64,000 bases of DNA, taken from positions 43,322-107,321 of the forward strand of contig CAMCVW010000008.1 in the NCBI GenBank assembly GCA_945881915.1. Direction: 5' to 3'. The translations under genes and the position numbers were made by a program. The DNA comes from Thermoflexus hugenholtzii JAD2. Its GTDB lineage: Bacteria; Chloroflexota; Chloroflexia; Chloroflexales; Roseiflexaceae. The notes beneath the pieces are model-generated. The model worked only from the letters and a program-made list of their open reading frames with translations, searched no databases and was not told where the DNA came from. This document shows positions 53,552 to 61,575 of this stretch, piece by piece. Within the stretch, counting starts at the first letter, position 1. The number at the start of each line of letters is the position of its first letter.

Positions 53552-54538
53552 TTATTGGAAGTCTCGTTTGAGGCGTGCGTATGCGACGATGAGGAGCTGG
53601 ATTTTGCGCAACAGAGTGACATAGGCACGCTTGGTGAAAACATCGTAGTCGGCACTGTGGATGCTATCGAGGATACCACGGTAGATGGTGGCCGCAGCAG
53701 CAATTGCGAGACTGCTGTCTGGATTGAGCAAGCCCACGCCGGGCCATGCGGCTTCGTAGAGGGCGTGTGCGCGAGCGCTCTGGAATCGCATCATTGCCTT
53801 GAACTGTGGACTGCGATTACGCTGGAAGATGTCTTTGTCACTCAAGCCATACCGTTTGAGTTCTTGTTGCGGGATGTAGACGCGGCCACGATTGGCGTCT
53901 TCGCCGATGTCGCGCAGAATATTCGTCAGTTGCAGCGCAACACCCAATTTGACAGCATAATCCACAGCTTCGTCGACATAGCCGATGATCTGCATCGAAA
54001 TCAGTCCAACTACCGACGCAACCCGATAGCAATACAACCACAAATCATCAAACGATTCATAGCGTGTCACCGTCAAGTCCATGGCGATACCTGCCAAGAG
54101 TTCATCGACCAATTCCTGCGAGATATCGTAGGTCTGAACGGTATCGTTCCATGCAATGAGCACGGGGTTGTCGGCAGGTGAGGTGCGGTTGTGCACCAAT
54201 GATACCCAGTGAGCGAGCGCCTGCGAAGCCGTTCCTTCTGCAGCCTGGTCGACGATATCGTCACTCGTGCGACAGAATGCATACAGCGCACGAATCGCAC
54301 GTCGTTTCGTTTCGGGGAGGAGACCTGTTGCGAAGTAAAAGCTTTTCGAATGGAGTCGTGTAATCTCGTCACAGATTCCATATGCTGCATCGCGCTCGTG
54401 CGGTGTGATGACGATTTTGGTGGAATTGATTCGATGGTGTTCGGTGTGTTCGATGAAGTGTTTGAGAGTATCGAGCAGTGCGGCTGCATCGCCGGCAGGT
54501 GGACGCAGGACATCGCTCGTGTTTTGGTTACTGACCAT
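53552..54538 (-). CDS. crtB: Phytoene/squalene synthase family protein
   Basis: 328 residues. Trans-isoprenyl-diphosphate condensing enzyme: YFATGLLPETKRRAIRALYAFCRTSDDIVD (first aspartate-rich motif DDIVD) and NILRDIGEDANRGRVYIP (second, DIGED), with SVVGLISMQI between. Joins two C20 or C15 diphosphates head to head, giving phytoene or a squalene-type product; which cannot be told here, as no crtI or hpn gene is adjacent. Directly downstream of a CarH-like regulator, which favours carotenoid synthesis under light control. Followed with one base spacing by the DUF2085 gene. Confidence 0.92.
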   Translation of the reverse strand: MVSNQNTSDVLRPPAGDAAALLDTLKHFIEHTEHHRINSTKIVITPHERDAAYGICDEITRLHSKSFYFATGLLPETKRRAIRALYAFCRTSDDIVDQAAEGTASQALAHWVSLVHNRTSPADNPVLIAWNDTVQTYDISQELVDELLAGIAMDLTVTRYESFDDLWLYCYRVASVVGLISMQIIGYVDEAVDYAVKLGVALQLTNILRDIGEDANRGRVYIPQQELKRYGLSDKDIFQRNRSPQFKAMMRFQSARAHALYEAAWPGVGLLNPDSSLAIAAAATIYRGILDSIHSADYDVFTKRAYVTLLRKIQLLIVAYARLKRDFQ

Positions 54539-54650
54539 CGTGTTCCTGACCCTATGTATCCATGCGTGAAGCGAGTATTCGTCGCTGATTATTTATGAAA
54601 TATCGCGAATACCTCTATTTTACCCGAATTCTCGCACCCGTTGGTTGAAT

Positions 54651-55586
54651 TTATCCTGCAAGGACAGTACTCACGTGCTCTACAAGTTCGCGGGCATCAT
54701 GACCGAAAAAATGCCCTGGCATCGTGGTTTGCAGCTCGGGATTGACATTGAAAATGCGTCCACCATACCCGAATTTTGTGGCAGGGAATTGTGCTGTGAC
54801 CGCTTGTGCGACATCGAGAAGCGATATTGCAGCATCAATTGTTGTTGCTGAAATGAGTACCATTGCGGGATTTATTTTGGAGATTGCTTCGAGCAAATCG
54901 GATTTTGGTACACGTGCACCCAAATAGACGACCCGATATCCACGCCGCGATAGAAACAGGCTGGCGTACAGGATACCTAGATCGTGAAGCTCTGTCGGTG
55001 CACACGCGACAATGATGGTGGAATTGAGCGCAACCGACTCGAAAATATTTATCAGACTGGACAGTTTCCGACGAATGAATTCAGTGGCAAAGTGTTCGCT
55101 GGCGATGTTGATTGAGCCATTGTGCCAGAGGTCGCCGATGTCGACCATCGTTGGTTGAATGAGTTCGAGGAGAACTTGCTCGAACTGGTGCATCGAAAAA
55201 GCCTCGCTCAGAATGCGTTCGGCAGTGACGGAGTCGAAACTCACCAACGCTTTGGTCATTTCAATAACCATCTGATGTAAGTTACGCACGGTCGTCAGCG
55301 AGGCGATTGCTTGTTCGGGTTCTTCTTCGAGGACGTTGCTCAGCATCAGCACTGCATGGCTGATGTTTACGCCTTCGGCGGTGCGATCACGGAGCCAACG
55401 AATGACTTCTATATCGCGCTCAGAATACAATCGATGCCCGCCTTGGGTCCGCTGCGGACGGGGGACCCCATAGCGGCGCTCCCAGGCACGGAATGTGTCG
55501 GGAGGGACGGTTGTTTCGATAGCAACTGCTTTGGTATTGAATATAGGTGTGGCAGAGAGTTGCACGAGCGAAGGTGGTGATTCCAT
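54651..55586 (-). CDS. CarH/LitR-family B12-dependent light-responsive MerR regulator
   Basis: 311 residues. N-terminal MerR helix-turn-helix (TFRAWERRYGVPRPQRTQGGHRLYSERDIEVIRWL). The middle has the helical cap of the cobalamin domain with the diagnostic W-x9-E-H motif (Trp154, Glu164, His165 in WHNGSINIASEH). The C-terminal B12-binding Rossmann domain holds the lower ligand in TELHDLG (His201) and GGRIF near the end. CarH binds adenosylcobalamin, represses carotenoid genes in the dark and falls apart in light. It lies upstream of crtB in the same direction with a 112-base gap containing candidate crtB promoter elements (TAAAAT). Confidence 0.88.
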   Translation of the reverse strand: MESPPSLVQLSATPIFNTKAVAIETTVPPDTFRAWERRYGVPRPQRTQGGHRLYSERDIEVIRWLRDRTAEGVNISHAVLMLSNVLEEEPEQAIASLTTVRNLHQMVIEMTKALVSFDSVTAERILSEAFSMHQFEQVLLELIQPTMVDIGDLWHNGSINIASEHFATEFIRRKLSSLINIFESVALNSTIIVACAPTELHDLGILYASLFLSRRGYRVVYLGARVPKSDLLEAISKINPAMVLISATTIDAAISLLDVAQAVTAQFPATKFGYGGRIFNVNPELQTTMPGHFFGHDARELVEHVSTVLAG

Positions 55587-55620
55587 GTCTTCATCTTTCC
55601 CTGCAATATGTTAATACAAC

Positions 55621-55649
55621 ACCCTACCACGTTGCAAAGATTTTGTCAA
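55621..55649 (-). promoter_or_regulatory. Candidate promoter of the CarH-like gene
   Basis: On the minus strand, TTGACA (55644-55649) and TAGGGT (55621-55626) are spaced by 17 bases. The -35 is perfect; the -10 is weak. It lies about 60 bases upstream of the start codon. Confidence 0.5.
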
Positions 55650-55705
55650 AGCTTTTTCGAGTTTTTGCACAGGAATGGAAACAATAGCACAGTGCACCAA
55701 AAGAA

Positions 55706-56524
55706 TTAGCGCAATCGGGCGACGACGATGGTATTGATGGTCCCGAGCTGCGTTTTCATGGCTTCCCAAGTGACCCCACGATTTGCGCTGTACCAGAGCG
55801 TTCCCGCCTTGTCTGCACCCCATAACCGATCTGGGTGGTATGTGGTATTGGTCAACAATGTCAATTCTGGTGCGTCAGCGATGCATTGCCAGTCGGCCTC
55901 GTATGCCCACAGGGTGCGTCCATCGCTACAGACGATCCGTGGTGCGGTGTCACTACAGACCGCGATGACGCGGGCCGAAAAGGGTGCGGGCTGGATTGTA
56001 GTACCGTTGATAGTCCACACACCAGACAGTGATACCCCCACAATATGGGCACCGTCGTGACTGGCAGCCCGCTGGAACCATGGTTCGTCGGATTGCCACG
56101 ACGCACCGCCGTCAATGCTCGTGTGCGCACGGAGTGTCGTCGACAGTGTGAGGACGTCGTTGGTGGCGGCAATGCGGTCAGCTGGTGCGATGCGGCGCCA
56201 GTTTTCGCCGGAGTCGGTGCTGAGGATGGCATCGCTGTCGGTGCGTGCCAGGATGGTCGTGGGGGTCGTGCGTGAGGCCGCAAAAGCCGTGATGCCGAGT
56301 TCGATGGGGTCGCCCCAGTGTTGCCCGCCGTCGGTGCTTTCGTAGAGGTTCTCGGCATCGCTACAGAGGACGTGCGTCGGATCACCGGGCTTGGCCCAGA
56401 CTGCGACGATGTCGCTCCCGGGTAATGAATGCCCGCTACGGAGCCAACGACCGATACCGCCCGGATTGCTGAACTGGAGCAATCCGGTGTCGGTCCCGAC
56501 AAACAACAGTTCTGCTTTGGCCAT
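55706..56524 (-). CDS. BNR/YCF48-like single propeller protein
   Basis: 272 residues with no signal peptide. Five to six BNR-like turns: TDTGLLQFS, STDGGQHWGD, STDSGENWRR, SIDGGASWQS, YSANRGVTWEA, each with the D-G-G-x-x-W type loop. Ends in a strand reading INTIVVARLR. Similar to YCF48-type photosystem II assembly proteins and cytoplasmic propellers, but function cannot be stated. Lies 15 bases after the methyltransferase gene and in the same direction, so likely in one operon with the methyltransferase and rhodanese genes. Confidence 0.8.
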   Translation of the reverse strand: MAKAELLFVGTDTGLLQFSNPGGIGRWLRSGHSLPGSDIVAVWAKPGDPTHVLCSDAENLYESTDGGQHWGDPIELGITAFAASRTTPTTILARTDSDAILSTDSGENWRRIAPADRIAATNDVLTLSTTLRAHTSIDGGASWQSDEPWFQRAASHDGAHIVGVSLSGVWTINGTTIQPAPFSARVIAVCSDTAPRIVCSDGRTLWAYEADWQCIADAPELTLLTNTTYHPDRLWGADKAGTLWYSANRGVTWEAMKTQLGTINTIVVARLR

Positions 56525-56539
56525 AGAATCCTCGCTGTA

Positions 56540-57322
56540 TTAGGAGCGCCGTAGCGCCCGGATGGTCTGGACGATGCCGGTCTGTTGGCGGTCGATCAGC
56601 GCCCAACCGGCGTGGGTGAGTGCGGTCGGGATGTCGTCAGTGCCAAAGAGGGTAATGCCCCCAAGCCCGAGCAACCGTGGACTGTGGGCGCTGGTCCGGA
56701 GCAGGTGCATGCTGTAGAACGTCGCTGCAGGGGTGCTGATGCGGGCGACCTCGGCCCAGATACGGGGGAGGTCCTCCATCTCGTTGAGTGAACCGCCGAT
56801 GAGGGTGCAATCGACGCTGGCTGTGGCCAATGGGAGTGCCCGCGCGTCGGCACGTACATAGGTAATCGGCAGATTGGCTGCCACGGCTCGGCGTTGGGCG
56901 TCGATCAGCATGGGGAGTGACCGATCGATGCCGATGACTGTTGCCTGCGGGTGCTGTTGGGCTGCGGTGCGCGCATACAGCCCGTTCGAACAGGCCAGAT
57001 CAAGGATGACGTGTGCATCGTTGGGGATGGCTGCGGCCACTGCTGGGAGCTCACGGCTATAGGGGAACGGTTGTCCACTCAGGATCGACAATGAGCGTGG
57101 TCGCCACAGGCGTTCGTAGGCCCAGGCGGTGATACGCCACTCGTTGCTCCAGGCAGCGATGCTCTGTGGTCGTGGGGCACCCAGCAGATCGATGACGCCG
57201 CCATGTACCGGGAATGTGTGGGCATTGGTGCAGACGACGGCATGCGCTGGGTTGCCGGGTGCCCAATCGATGGCTGCGCCGCAGGTCGGGCAGACGATGC
57301 ATGTGGGGATGGTGGTGTGCAT
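56540..57322 (-). CDS. Class I SAM methyltransferase with N-terminal zinc-ribbon-like motif
   Basis: 260 residues. Start overlaps the rhodanese stop (ATGA). N-terminus CIVCPTCGAAIDW with a second Cys pair (VVCTNAHTF) looks like a small zinc ribbon, as in RlmA-like rRNA methyltransferases. Methyltransferase core: VILDLACSNGLYARTAAQQ (SAM loop), VIGIDRSLPMLIDAQRRA, and motif IV-like SVDCTLIGGSLNEMEDL. Substrate unknown; a ubiquinone/menaquinone-type (UbiE-like) or rRNA role are both possible. Second gene of a leftward trio. Confidence 0.82.
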   Translation of the reverse strand: MHTTIPTCIVCPTCGAAIDWAPGNPAHAVVCTNAHTFPVHGGVIDLLGAPRPQSIAAWSNEWRITAWAYERLWRPRSLSILSGQPFPYSRELPAVAAAIPNDAHVILDLACSNGLYARTAAQQHPQATVIGIDRSLPMLIDAQRRAVAANLPITYVRADARALPLATASVDCTLIGGSLNEMEDLPRIWAEVARISTPAATFYSMHLLRTSAHSPRLLGLGGITLFGTDDIPTALTHAGWALIDRQQTGIVQTIRALRRS

Positions 57323-57648
57323 CAATAGCGTGGAATCGTCGGGTCGATGCGGGCAGACCAGTCGTCGATGCCGCCGTCCATGGTGGCGACGTTGGTATAG
57401 CCGTAGCGACTCGTCAGGGCGGCAGCGACGTGCTCGCTGCGCATGCCGTGGTGGCAGATGACGACGATGGGTGCGTCTTTGGCAAACGACTCGATCCAGC
57501 TGGCCGAGGTGCTGATGGGGCAGAGGATGGTGCCTTCGATGCGGGCGATGGCATATTCGTGCGGTTCGCGTACGTCGATGATGATGGTGTCGGGCTGGCT
57601 GGTGCGCAGTGCCTGGACGTCGTGGGTGCTGATGTGGCGGTAGCTCAT
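57322..57648 (-). CDS. Rhodanese-like single-domain protein
   Basis: 108 residues, the usual single-domain size. Active-site loop VICHHGMRS with catalytic Cys65, preceded by IIIDVREPHEYAIARIEGT and followed by VATMDGGIDDWS, which are typical. Transfers sulfane sulfur from donors such as thiosulfate. The active loop C-H-H-G-M-R-S suits a PspE/GlpE-like transferase. Four-base overlap with the methyltransferase. Confidence 0.9.
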   Translation of the reverse strand: MSYRHISTHDVQALRTSQPDTIIIDVREPHEYAIARIEGTILCPISTSASWIESFAKDAPIVVICHHGMRSEHVAAALTSRYGYTNVATMDGGIDDWSARIDPTIPRY

Positions 57649-57704
57649 GGTGGTCGTGACTTCTAGACTGTGTGAACGATGCTGTGCTTATTATATGCGC
57701 GGAT

Positions 57705-57739
57705 GAAAAACACCCCACGCGCTGCGGCGCGTGGGGTGT
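57705..57739 (-). terminator. Intrinsic terminator of the secreted calcium-repeat protein gene
   Basis: On the minus strand a 13-bp perfect GC-rich stem (57710-57722 with 57727-57739, loop of four) is followed by TTTTT. It is 20 bases after the stop. Confidence 0.93.
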
Positions 57740-57758
57740 GGTCCGGTGGATGATTCGG

Positions 57759-59495
57759 TTAGTTGGGGATGGTCAGATAGATCTTCTGGGCGGCGTTGCC
57801 GCTGTTGGCGACGGGGGCTATGGCCTGGATGTCGATGGCGAACGTCCCGGCTGTCCAGGTTGCCGATTTGGCAGTGAAGCAGCTTTTGATGTTGGCAGTC
57901 TTCCAAGCAATGGTAAAGGTAGGATTGCCCGCGAGCGTCCCCGTCGGTGCACCGATGGTGTCGCTGGCACTGTCGCTGACCATGGCGCCATCGCATCGAC
58001 CGGGAGCGGCGCCGGAGTCACCGTCCATGGCATTGGGGATGTCGGGATAGTACTTGAGGTTGCCGATGTCATAGTAGGCGACGGGCGTAACCGCCTCGCC
58101 TTCGATGGCGAGGCGTTGCGGGCGGAATATTTTGATGCACAGGGTCTCATTGGCACTCATATTAATCGATACGCGATTGCTCTGCGAACCGTATTTCGGA
58201 TCAGTGCCTGCGTATGTGTTGGAGCTGTATACCGCACTCGTACAGGCAGTTGCTGTCGTATTGGTCGTTGTGGCCACTGCCACAATCATCGGGTGACTGA
58301 TAAAAACAAACGTCGGTGAGGTGACGAATTCGTACTGTTTGCCGTTGGCGGTGGTGACGCGTTGCATGAAGGTGTCTTGGCCGCTGATTTCACAGGTGAG
58401 TGTGCATCTGAAGGGATATGCCGACAATCCCGTCACACTGGTCGTGTTCATTTTGCCATTGCCCACGGTCCACTGCACATCACTGCCACTGGTAGGCAAT
58501 GTGACATACGAGGATGGAGCATAGGGCACGCCGACGCCTCTGAATTCGGTCTTGGTCACAGTGCTGCCACAGACTGCGGTGATGCGTTGGATGGCAAACG
58601 ACAGAGTATCGGTCAGGGCAATGGCAGTGGTGGTGTTGCTCGACTTATGGACAGTGCCCTCGGCATAGGCATTGACGGTACCCGTGAAGTCGGGTTGGGT
58701 CGCCTTGAAGTTGCTGAACAGCGTGAACGAGGCTGCTGATTCACACAAAACGCCAGTGCTGGGCGGGGTCAGCATGCCACTGGTATCGGCGTAGTCGGGG
58801 ATGGTGTCGCCGTCGTCACTGACGTCGAAGGCGTTGATGATGCCGTCGAGGTCGGCATCGGCACCATCGAGGAAGTCTGCTGCAGCTGTGACCGCTCGTT
58901 CTGCGGTGCGGAGCGAGGTGGCTTTGCCGTAGGTGCCGATGCCGTTGGGAACACCTGCCACCGCCGAGACACTGCTCGTGGCAGCGGTGGCGTATTTGGC
59001 GGCGGTGTAGGCATAGCCTTGGCCTTTGGATTTGGTTTTGACGGTGATGGCGCCTAGATTGAGTGTCGCCTGGGCTGGGGTCAGTGCTTTGAGTTTGCTC
59101 GATACTTTGGTCGAGGCGGCGCGGTTGGCGCTGGCCCAGCTGAGGATGACGGGGCCGAAGTAGTCACCGTCTTTGTCGATGAGATGGAAGCCAATGCCAG
59201 CGGGAATTTTGCCGCTGACGAGGGCGATAGGTGATGATGTTTGGTTGAGCATGGTCGTCGCGGTGGTGATTTTCTTGAAAAAGACCACCCGTCCAGTTTT
59301 GGACATGCCCAGCAGGGTATAGCCGATGATTTTGGTGCCGCCCACATTGATGTCGCCGGCAGCACCAGTGATGGTTGCTTTGACCGTCAATTGGGCCGAG
59401 GTGACGGCTGCCTGTGTCGTTAGGTGGGGGCTGAGGCTGAGCAGTAGGGCACAGACGATGAGCATACTGCGACCAAGCCAGTGGAGACGATGCAT
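57759..59495 (-). CDS. Secreted protein with calcium-binding thrombospondin type-3-like repeat
   Basis: 578 residues from ATG 59495, which has AAAGGA eight bases upstream; the longer frame is rejected. Signal peptide SMLIVCALLLSLSPHLTTQAA. Residues ~215-245 contain D-x-D-x-D-G-x-x-N-x-x-D stretches (DADLDGIINAFDVSDDGDTIPDYAD), typical of type-3 calcium repeats that stiffen surface proteins. The rest is all-beta, Thr/Ser-rich, with several paired cysteines in the second half (RCTLTCEISGQ, PGRCDGAM, KSCFTAK). No enzyme motif. Own terminator and probably own promoter, so a stand-alone surface protein. Confidence 0.72.
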   Translation of the reverse strand: MHRLHWLGRSMLIVCALLLSLSPHLTTQAAVTSAQLTVKATITGAAGDINVGGTKIIGYTLLGMSKTGRVVFFKKITTATTMLNQTSSPIALVSGKIPAGIGFHLIDKDGDYFGPVILSWASANRAASTKVSSKLKALTPAQATLNLGAITVKTKSKGQGYAYTAAKYATAATSSVSAVAGVPNGIGTYGKATSLRTAERAVTAAADFLDGADADLDGIINAFDVSDDGDTIPDYADTSGMLTPPSTGVLCESAASFTLFSNFKATQPDFTGTVNAYAEGTVHKSSNTTTAIALTDTLSFAIQRITAVCGSTVTKTEFRGVGVPYAPSSYVTLPTSGSDVQWTVGNGKMNTTSVTGLSAYPFRCTLTCEISGQDTFMQRVTTANGKQYEFVTSPTFVFISHPMIVAVATTTNTTATACTSAVYSSNTYAGTDPKYGSQSNRVSINMSANETLCIKIFRPQRLAIEGEAVTPVAYYDIGNLKYYPDIPNAMDGDSGAAPGRCDGAMVSDSASDTIGAPTGTLAGNPTFTIAWKTANIKSCFTAKSATWTAGTFAIDIQAIAPVANSGNAAQKIYLTIPN

Positions 59496-59630
59496 GACTG
59501 CATCCTTTCTGTCGAGAACGTATTGCCAAACAATTGATTTCGCACAGAGTATAGCAGAAGGTATCTTTGATTGTCTATATAAAAACACGAGAACGGGGAT
59601 TTTCATACCAAAAAATCGGTGAGAGACACA

Positions 59631-59666
59631 AAAAACTGCTCCCCCCGCGTATGCGGAAGGAGCAGT
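59631..59666 (-). terminator. Intrinsic terminator of the Fe-S carrier gene
   Basis: On the minus strand ACTGCTCC/GGAGCAGT enclose an inner CCGC/GCGG stem with GTAT loop, followed by a run of T. Sixteen bases after the stop codon. Confidence 0.9.
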
Positions 59667-59682
59667 CGGTGAACGAAAAGGT

Positions 59683-60135
59683 TTAGGCGTTGCCGCAGCT
59701 GCCACAACCGCCGCCGCTATTGCTGTACTCGTCAGCATCGGCGCCGCCCTCTTCTTTGGAGCGGAACGAGTGACCACAACCACAGCTCGAGGCTGCGTTG
59801 GGATTGTCGATTTTGAAGGCGCCCTGGAGCATGTTGTCCTGTTGGAACGAGATGACTGCACCGTCGAGGTAGCGGGCGCTGATGGGGTCAAGCATGACCT
59901 TGAGGCCGTGGGCCTCCCAATTGGCGTCGCCGTCGCGGGCTTCGTTGTCGAACGTCATACCGTACTGCAGACCGGAGCAACCGCCGCCGGACACGAACAC
60001 GCGCAATGCGTAGTCGCTGATGTCGCGCTCGGCCATCATCGCCAACAAGCGCTCTGCAGCAGCTGGCGTAATATTGACTGCGGGCGCCACGGGAACGAAC
60101 TCGCGGAGCTGGATGTTTTGATCGAGCAATGTCAT
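59683..60135 (-). CDS. A-type iron-sulfur cluster carrier (IscA/ErpA/SufA-like) with Cys-rich tail
   Basis: 150 residues against ~107-120 usually. ATG 60135 has AAGGAGGT with good spacing. Conserved cysteines: Cys53 in SGGGCSGLQYGM, Cys118 and Cys120 in SSCGCGHSF. The last ~27 residues are an extra acidic and Gly-rich tail (GGADADEYSNSGGGCGSCG) with a C-x-x-C pair (Cys144, Cys147). A-type carriers deliver Fe-S clusters to apo-enzymes. Divergent from dinB across 187 bases. The tail could add a metal or thiol site; this is not a family standard. Confidence 0.88.
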   Translation of the reverse strand: MTLLDQNIQLREFVPVAPAVNITPAAAERLLAMMAERDISDYALRVFVSGGGCSGLQYGMTFDNEARDGDANWEAHGLKVMLDPISARYLDGAVISFQQDNMLQGAFKIDNPNAASSCGCGHSFRSKEEGGADADEYSNSGGGCGSCGNA

Positions 60136-60275
60136 CACTGACCTCCTTGTGAGAAATTCTGATGAATACGATGTATTCATTCCGTGAGTATAACAGAGAA
60201 GTTTGGTACTGACAACCCATGCGTGGGTGCGCATGACAATTCACCGCCAACCACAAACTCGCTCTCGACTTTTTA

Positions 60276-60293
60276 GAACATATGTGCTAATAT
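60276..60293 (+). promoter_or_regulatory. Candidate LexA (SOS) box overlapping the dinB -10
   Basis: GAACATATGTGC (60276-60287) differs by one base from the B. subtilis-type SOS box GAACATATGTTC. It directly adjoins TAATAT (60288-60293), an extended -10 (TGC-TAATAT). Binding there would block dinB transcription. Confidence 0.55.
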
Positions 60294-60322
60294 TGATACC
60301 AACACAGCAAGGAGTCGTGGGT

Positions 60323-61552
60323 ATGCGCACCATTATGCATGTCGATCTCGATGCGTTTTTTTGTTCTGTCGAACAGCGACGCAACCCCACATTGGTGGGC
60401 AAGGCGTTTGTCGTTGGCGGGAGTGCAAACGACCGTGGCGTGGTCGCAACGGCGTCGTATGCAGCCCGTGCCTATGGGATCCACGCGGGCACGTCGACGG
60501 CCAAGGCCCGGCAATTATGCCCGGACATCATCGTCGTCAAGCCAGACTACACCGCCTATACCGAGGCGGCCCAAGAGGTCATGGAGGTATTGCTGAGCGA
60601 GACATCGTTGGTCGAGCAGGCGTCGATCGACGAGGCCTACGTCGACTTGGCCGACATCGAGGAATCAGCGGATGTGTTTGCGCGGCGGGTGCAGTTGCGG
60701 GTGGCGACGGAGTTGCGCTTGTCGATATCGTGTGGAATTGCCGGCAACAAGCTGGTCGCCAAGGCGGCCACGGACACCGGCAAAAAACTGGCCCGCGCCG
60801 GCAAAATGCCCCATGCCATCTATGTGGTGCCGCCGGGGGGCGAGGCGACCTTCCTCGGGCCGTTGCCGGTCGATACGTTGTGCGGAATCGGCCCCAAGAC
60901 GACCGAAAAGCTGCACGCCATGGGGGTGATGACGCTGGGCGAGATTGGTTGGACGCGCTGCAGCGACATCCGGGCGGCGTTTTTGGCACGACACGCCGAG
61001 GAGCTCATTCGCATGGCGCGGGGCATCGACGAGACGCCGATGGTCTATGCCTATACGGCCAAGTCGTTGTCGCACATGACGACGTTCATGCGCAACGTCG
61101 ACGATCCTGCCGTCATCGAGAGCACGTTGCTGACCCTGTCGTACGACCTGGCACGGCGCTTGCAACGCAAGAACATGCGCTGCAAGGTGGTCCATTGTCA
61201 GATCCGCTGGGACATCCATTCGTCGATTGGGCGGCAGTCGGCGTTGAGCCGGGCCACCAATCAGGGCCCCGAAATCTACGAACGCGCGCGATTTTTGTTG
61301 CGGTGTCTGTGGGATCAACGGCGCGAGATTCGGCTGGTGGGGGTAGGGGTAGCGCAGCTGGGCGACTACCCGCAGCAGTTGGGGTTTTGGGATGCGCCGC
61401 TCCAAGACATCGCCACCGTGCCGGTGCCGGCCGACCCGGCCGAGGGGCGGGCCATCAAGATTATCGAGGACGCCGAGCAGTACATGGGCAAGGCGTTGTC
61501 GACGCACCGCATGGCCAATATGGTGGCCAAGCGCTGGTCACCGTACCAATGA
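60323..61552 (+). CDS. dinB: DNA polymerase IV (Y-family)
   Basis: 409 residues. AAGGAG with eight-base spacing before ATG 60323. Y-family signature: IMHVDLDAFFCSVEQRRNP, GVVATASYAARAYGIHAGTS, and the catalytic SIDEAYVDL with Asp-Glu. Helix-hairpin-helix thumb region (PVDTLCGIGPKTTEKLHAMGVMTLGEI) and little-finger domain follow. No C-terminal beta-clamp-binding QL-x-x-F is obvious. Error-prone translesion polymerase, normally damage-induced; a LexA-like box supports this. Confidence 0.94.
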   Translation: MRTIMHVDLDAFFCSVEQRRNPTLVGKAFVVGGSANDRGVVATASYAARAYGIHAGTSTAKARQLCPDIIVVKPDYTAYTEAAQEVMEVLLSETSLVEQASIDEAYVDLADIEESADVFARRVQLRVATELRLSISCGIAGNKLVAKAATDTGKKLARAGKMPHAIYVVPPGGEATFLGPLPVDTLCGIGPKTTEKLHAMGVMTLGEIGWTRCSDIRAAFLARHAEELIRMARGIDETPMVYAYTAKSLSHMTTFMRNVDDPAVIESTLLTLSYDLARRLQRKNMRCKVVHCQIRWDIHSSIGRQSALSRATNQGPEIYERARFLLRCLWDQRREIRLVGVGVAQLGDYPQQLGFWDAPLQDIATVPVPADPAEGRAIKIIEDAEQYMGKALSTHRMANMVAKRWSPYQ

Positions 61553-61575
61553 TGTGCGTCACAGAAGGAGTGAGT

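Noticed and set aside
57499..59891. Longer start of the secreted calcium-repeat protein (132 extra residues)
   Set aside because: The extra part overlaps the Fe-S carrier gene region and is Ser/Arg/Pro-rich without resemblance; the ATG at 59495 has a ribosome site and a signal peptide follows.
60361..61575. 645-codon open frame running through dinB into the four-helix-bundle gene
   Set aside because: Its first ~400 residues are Gly/Arg/His-rich shadow of dinB, which is clearly coding in another frame; only the part from 61576 has family resemblance and its own ribosome site.
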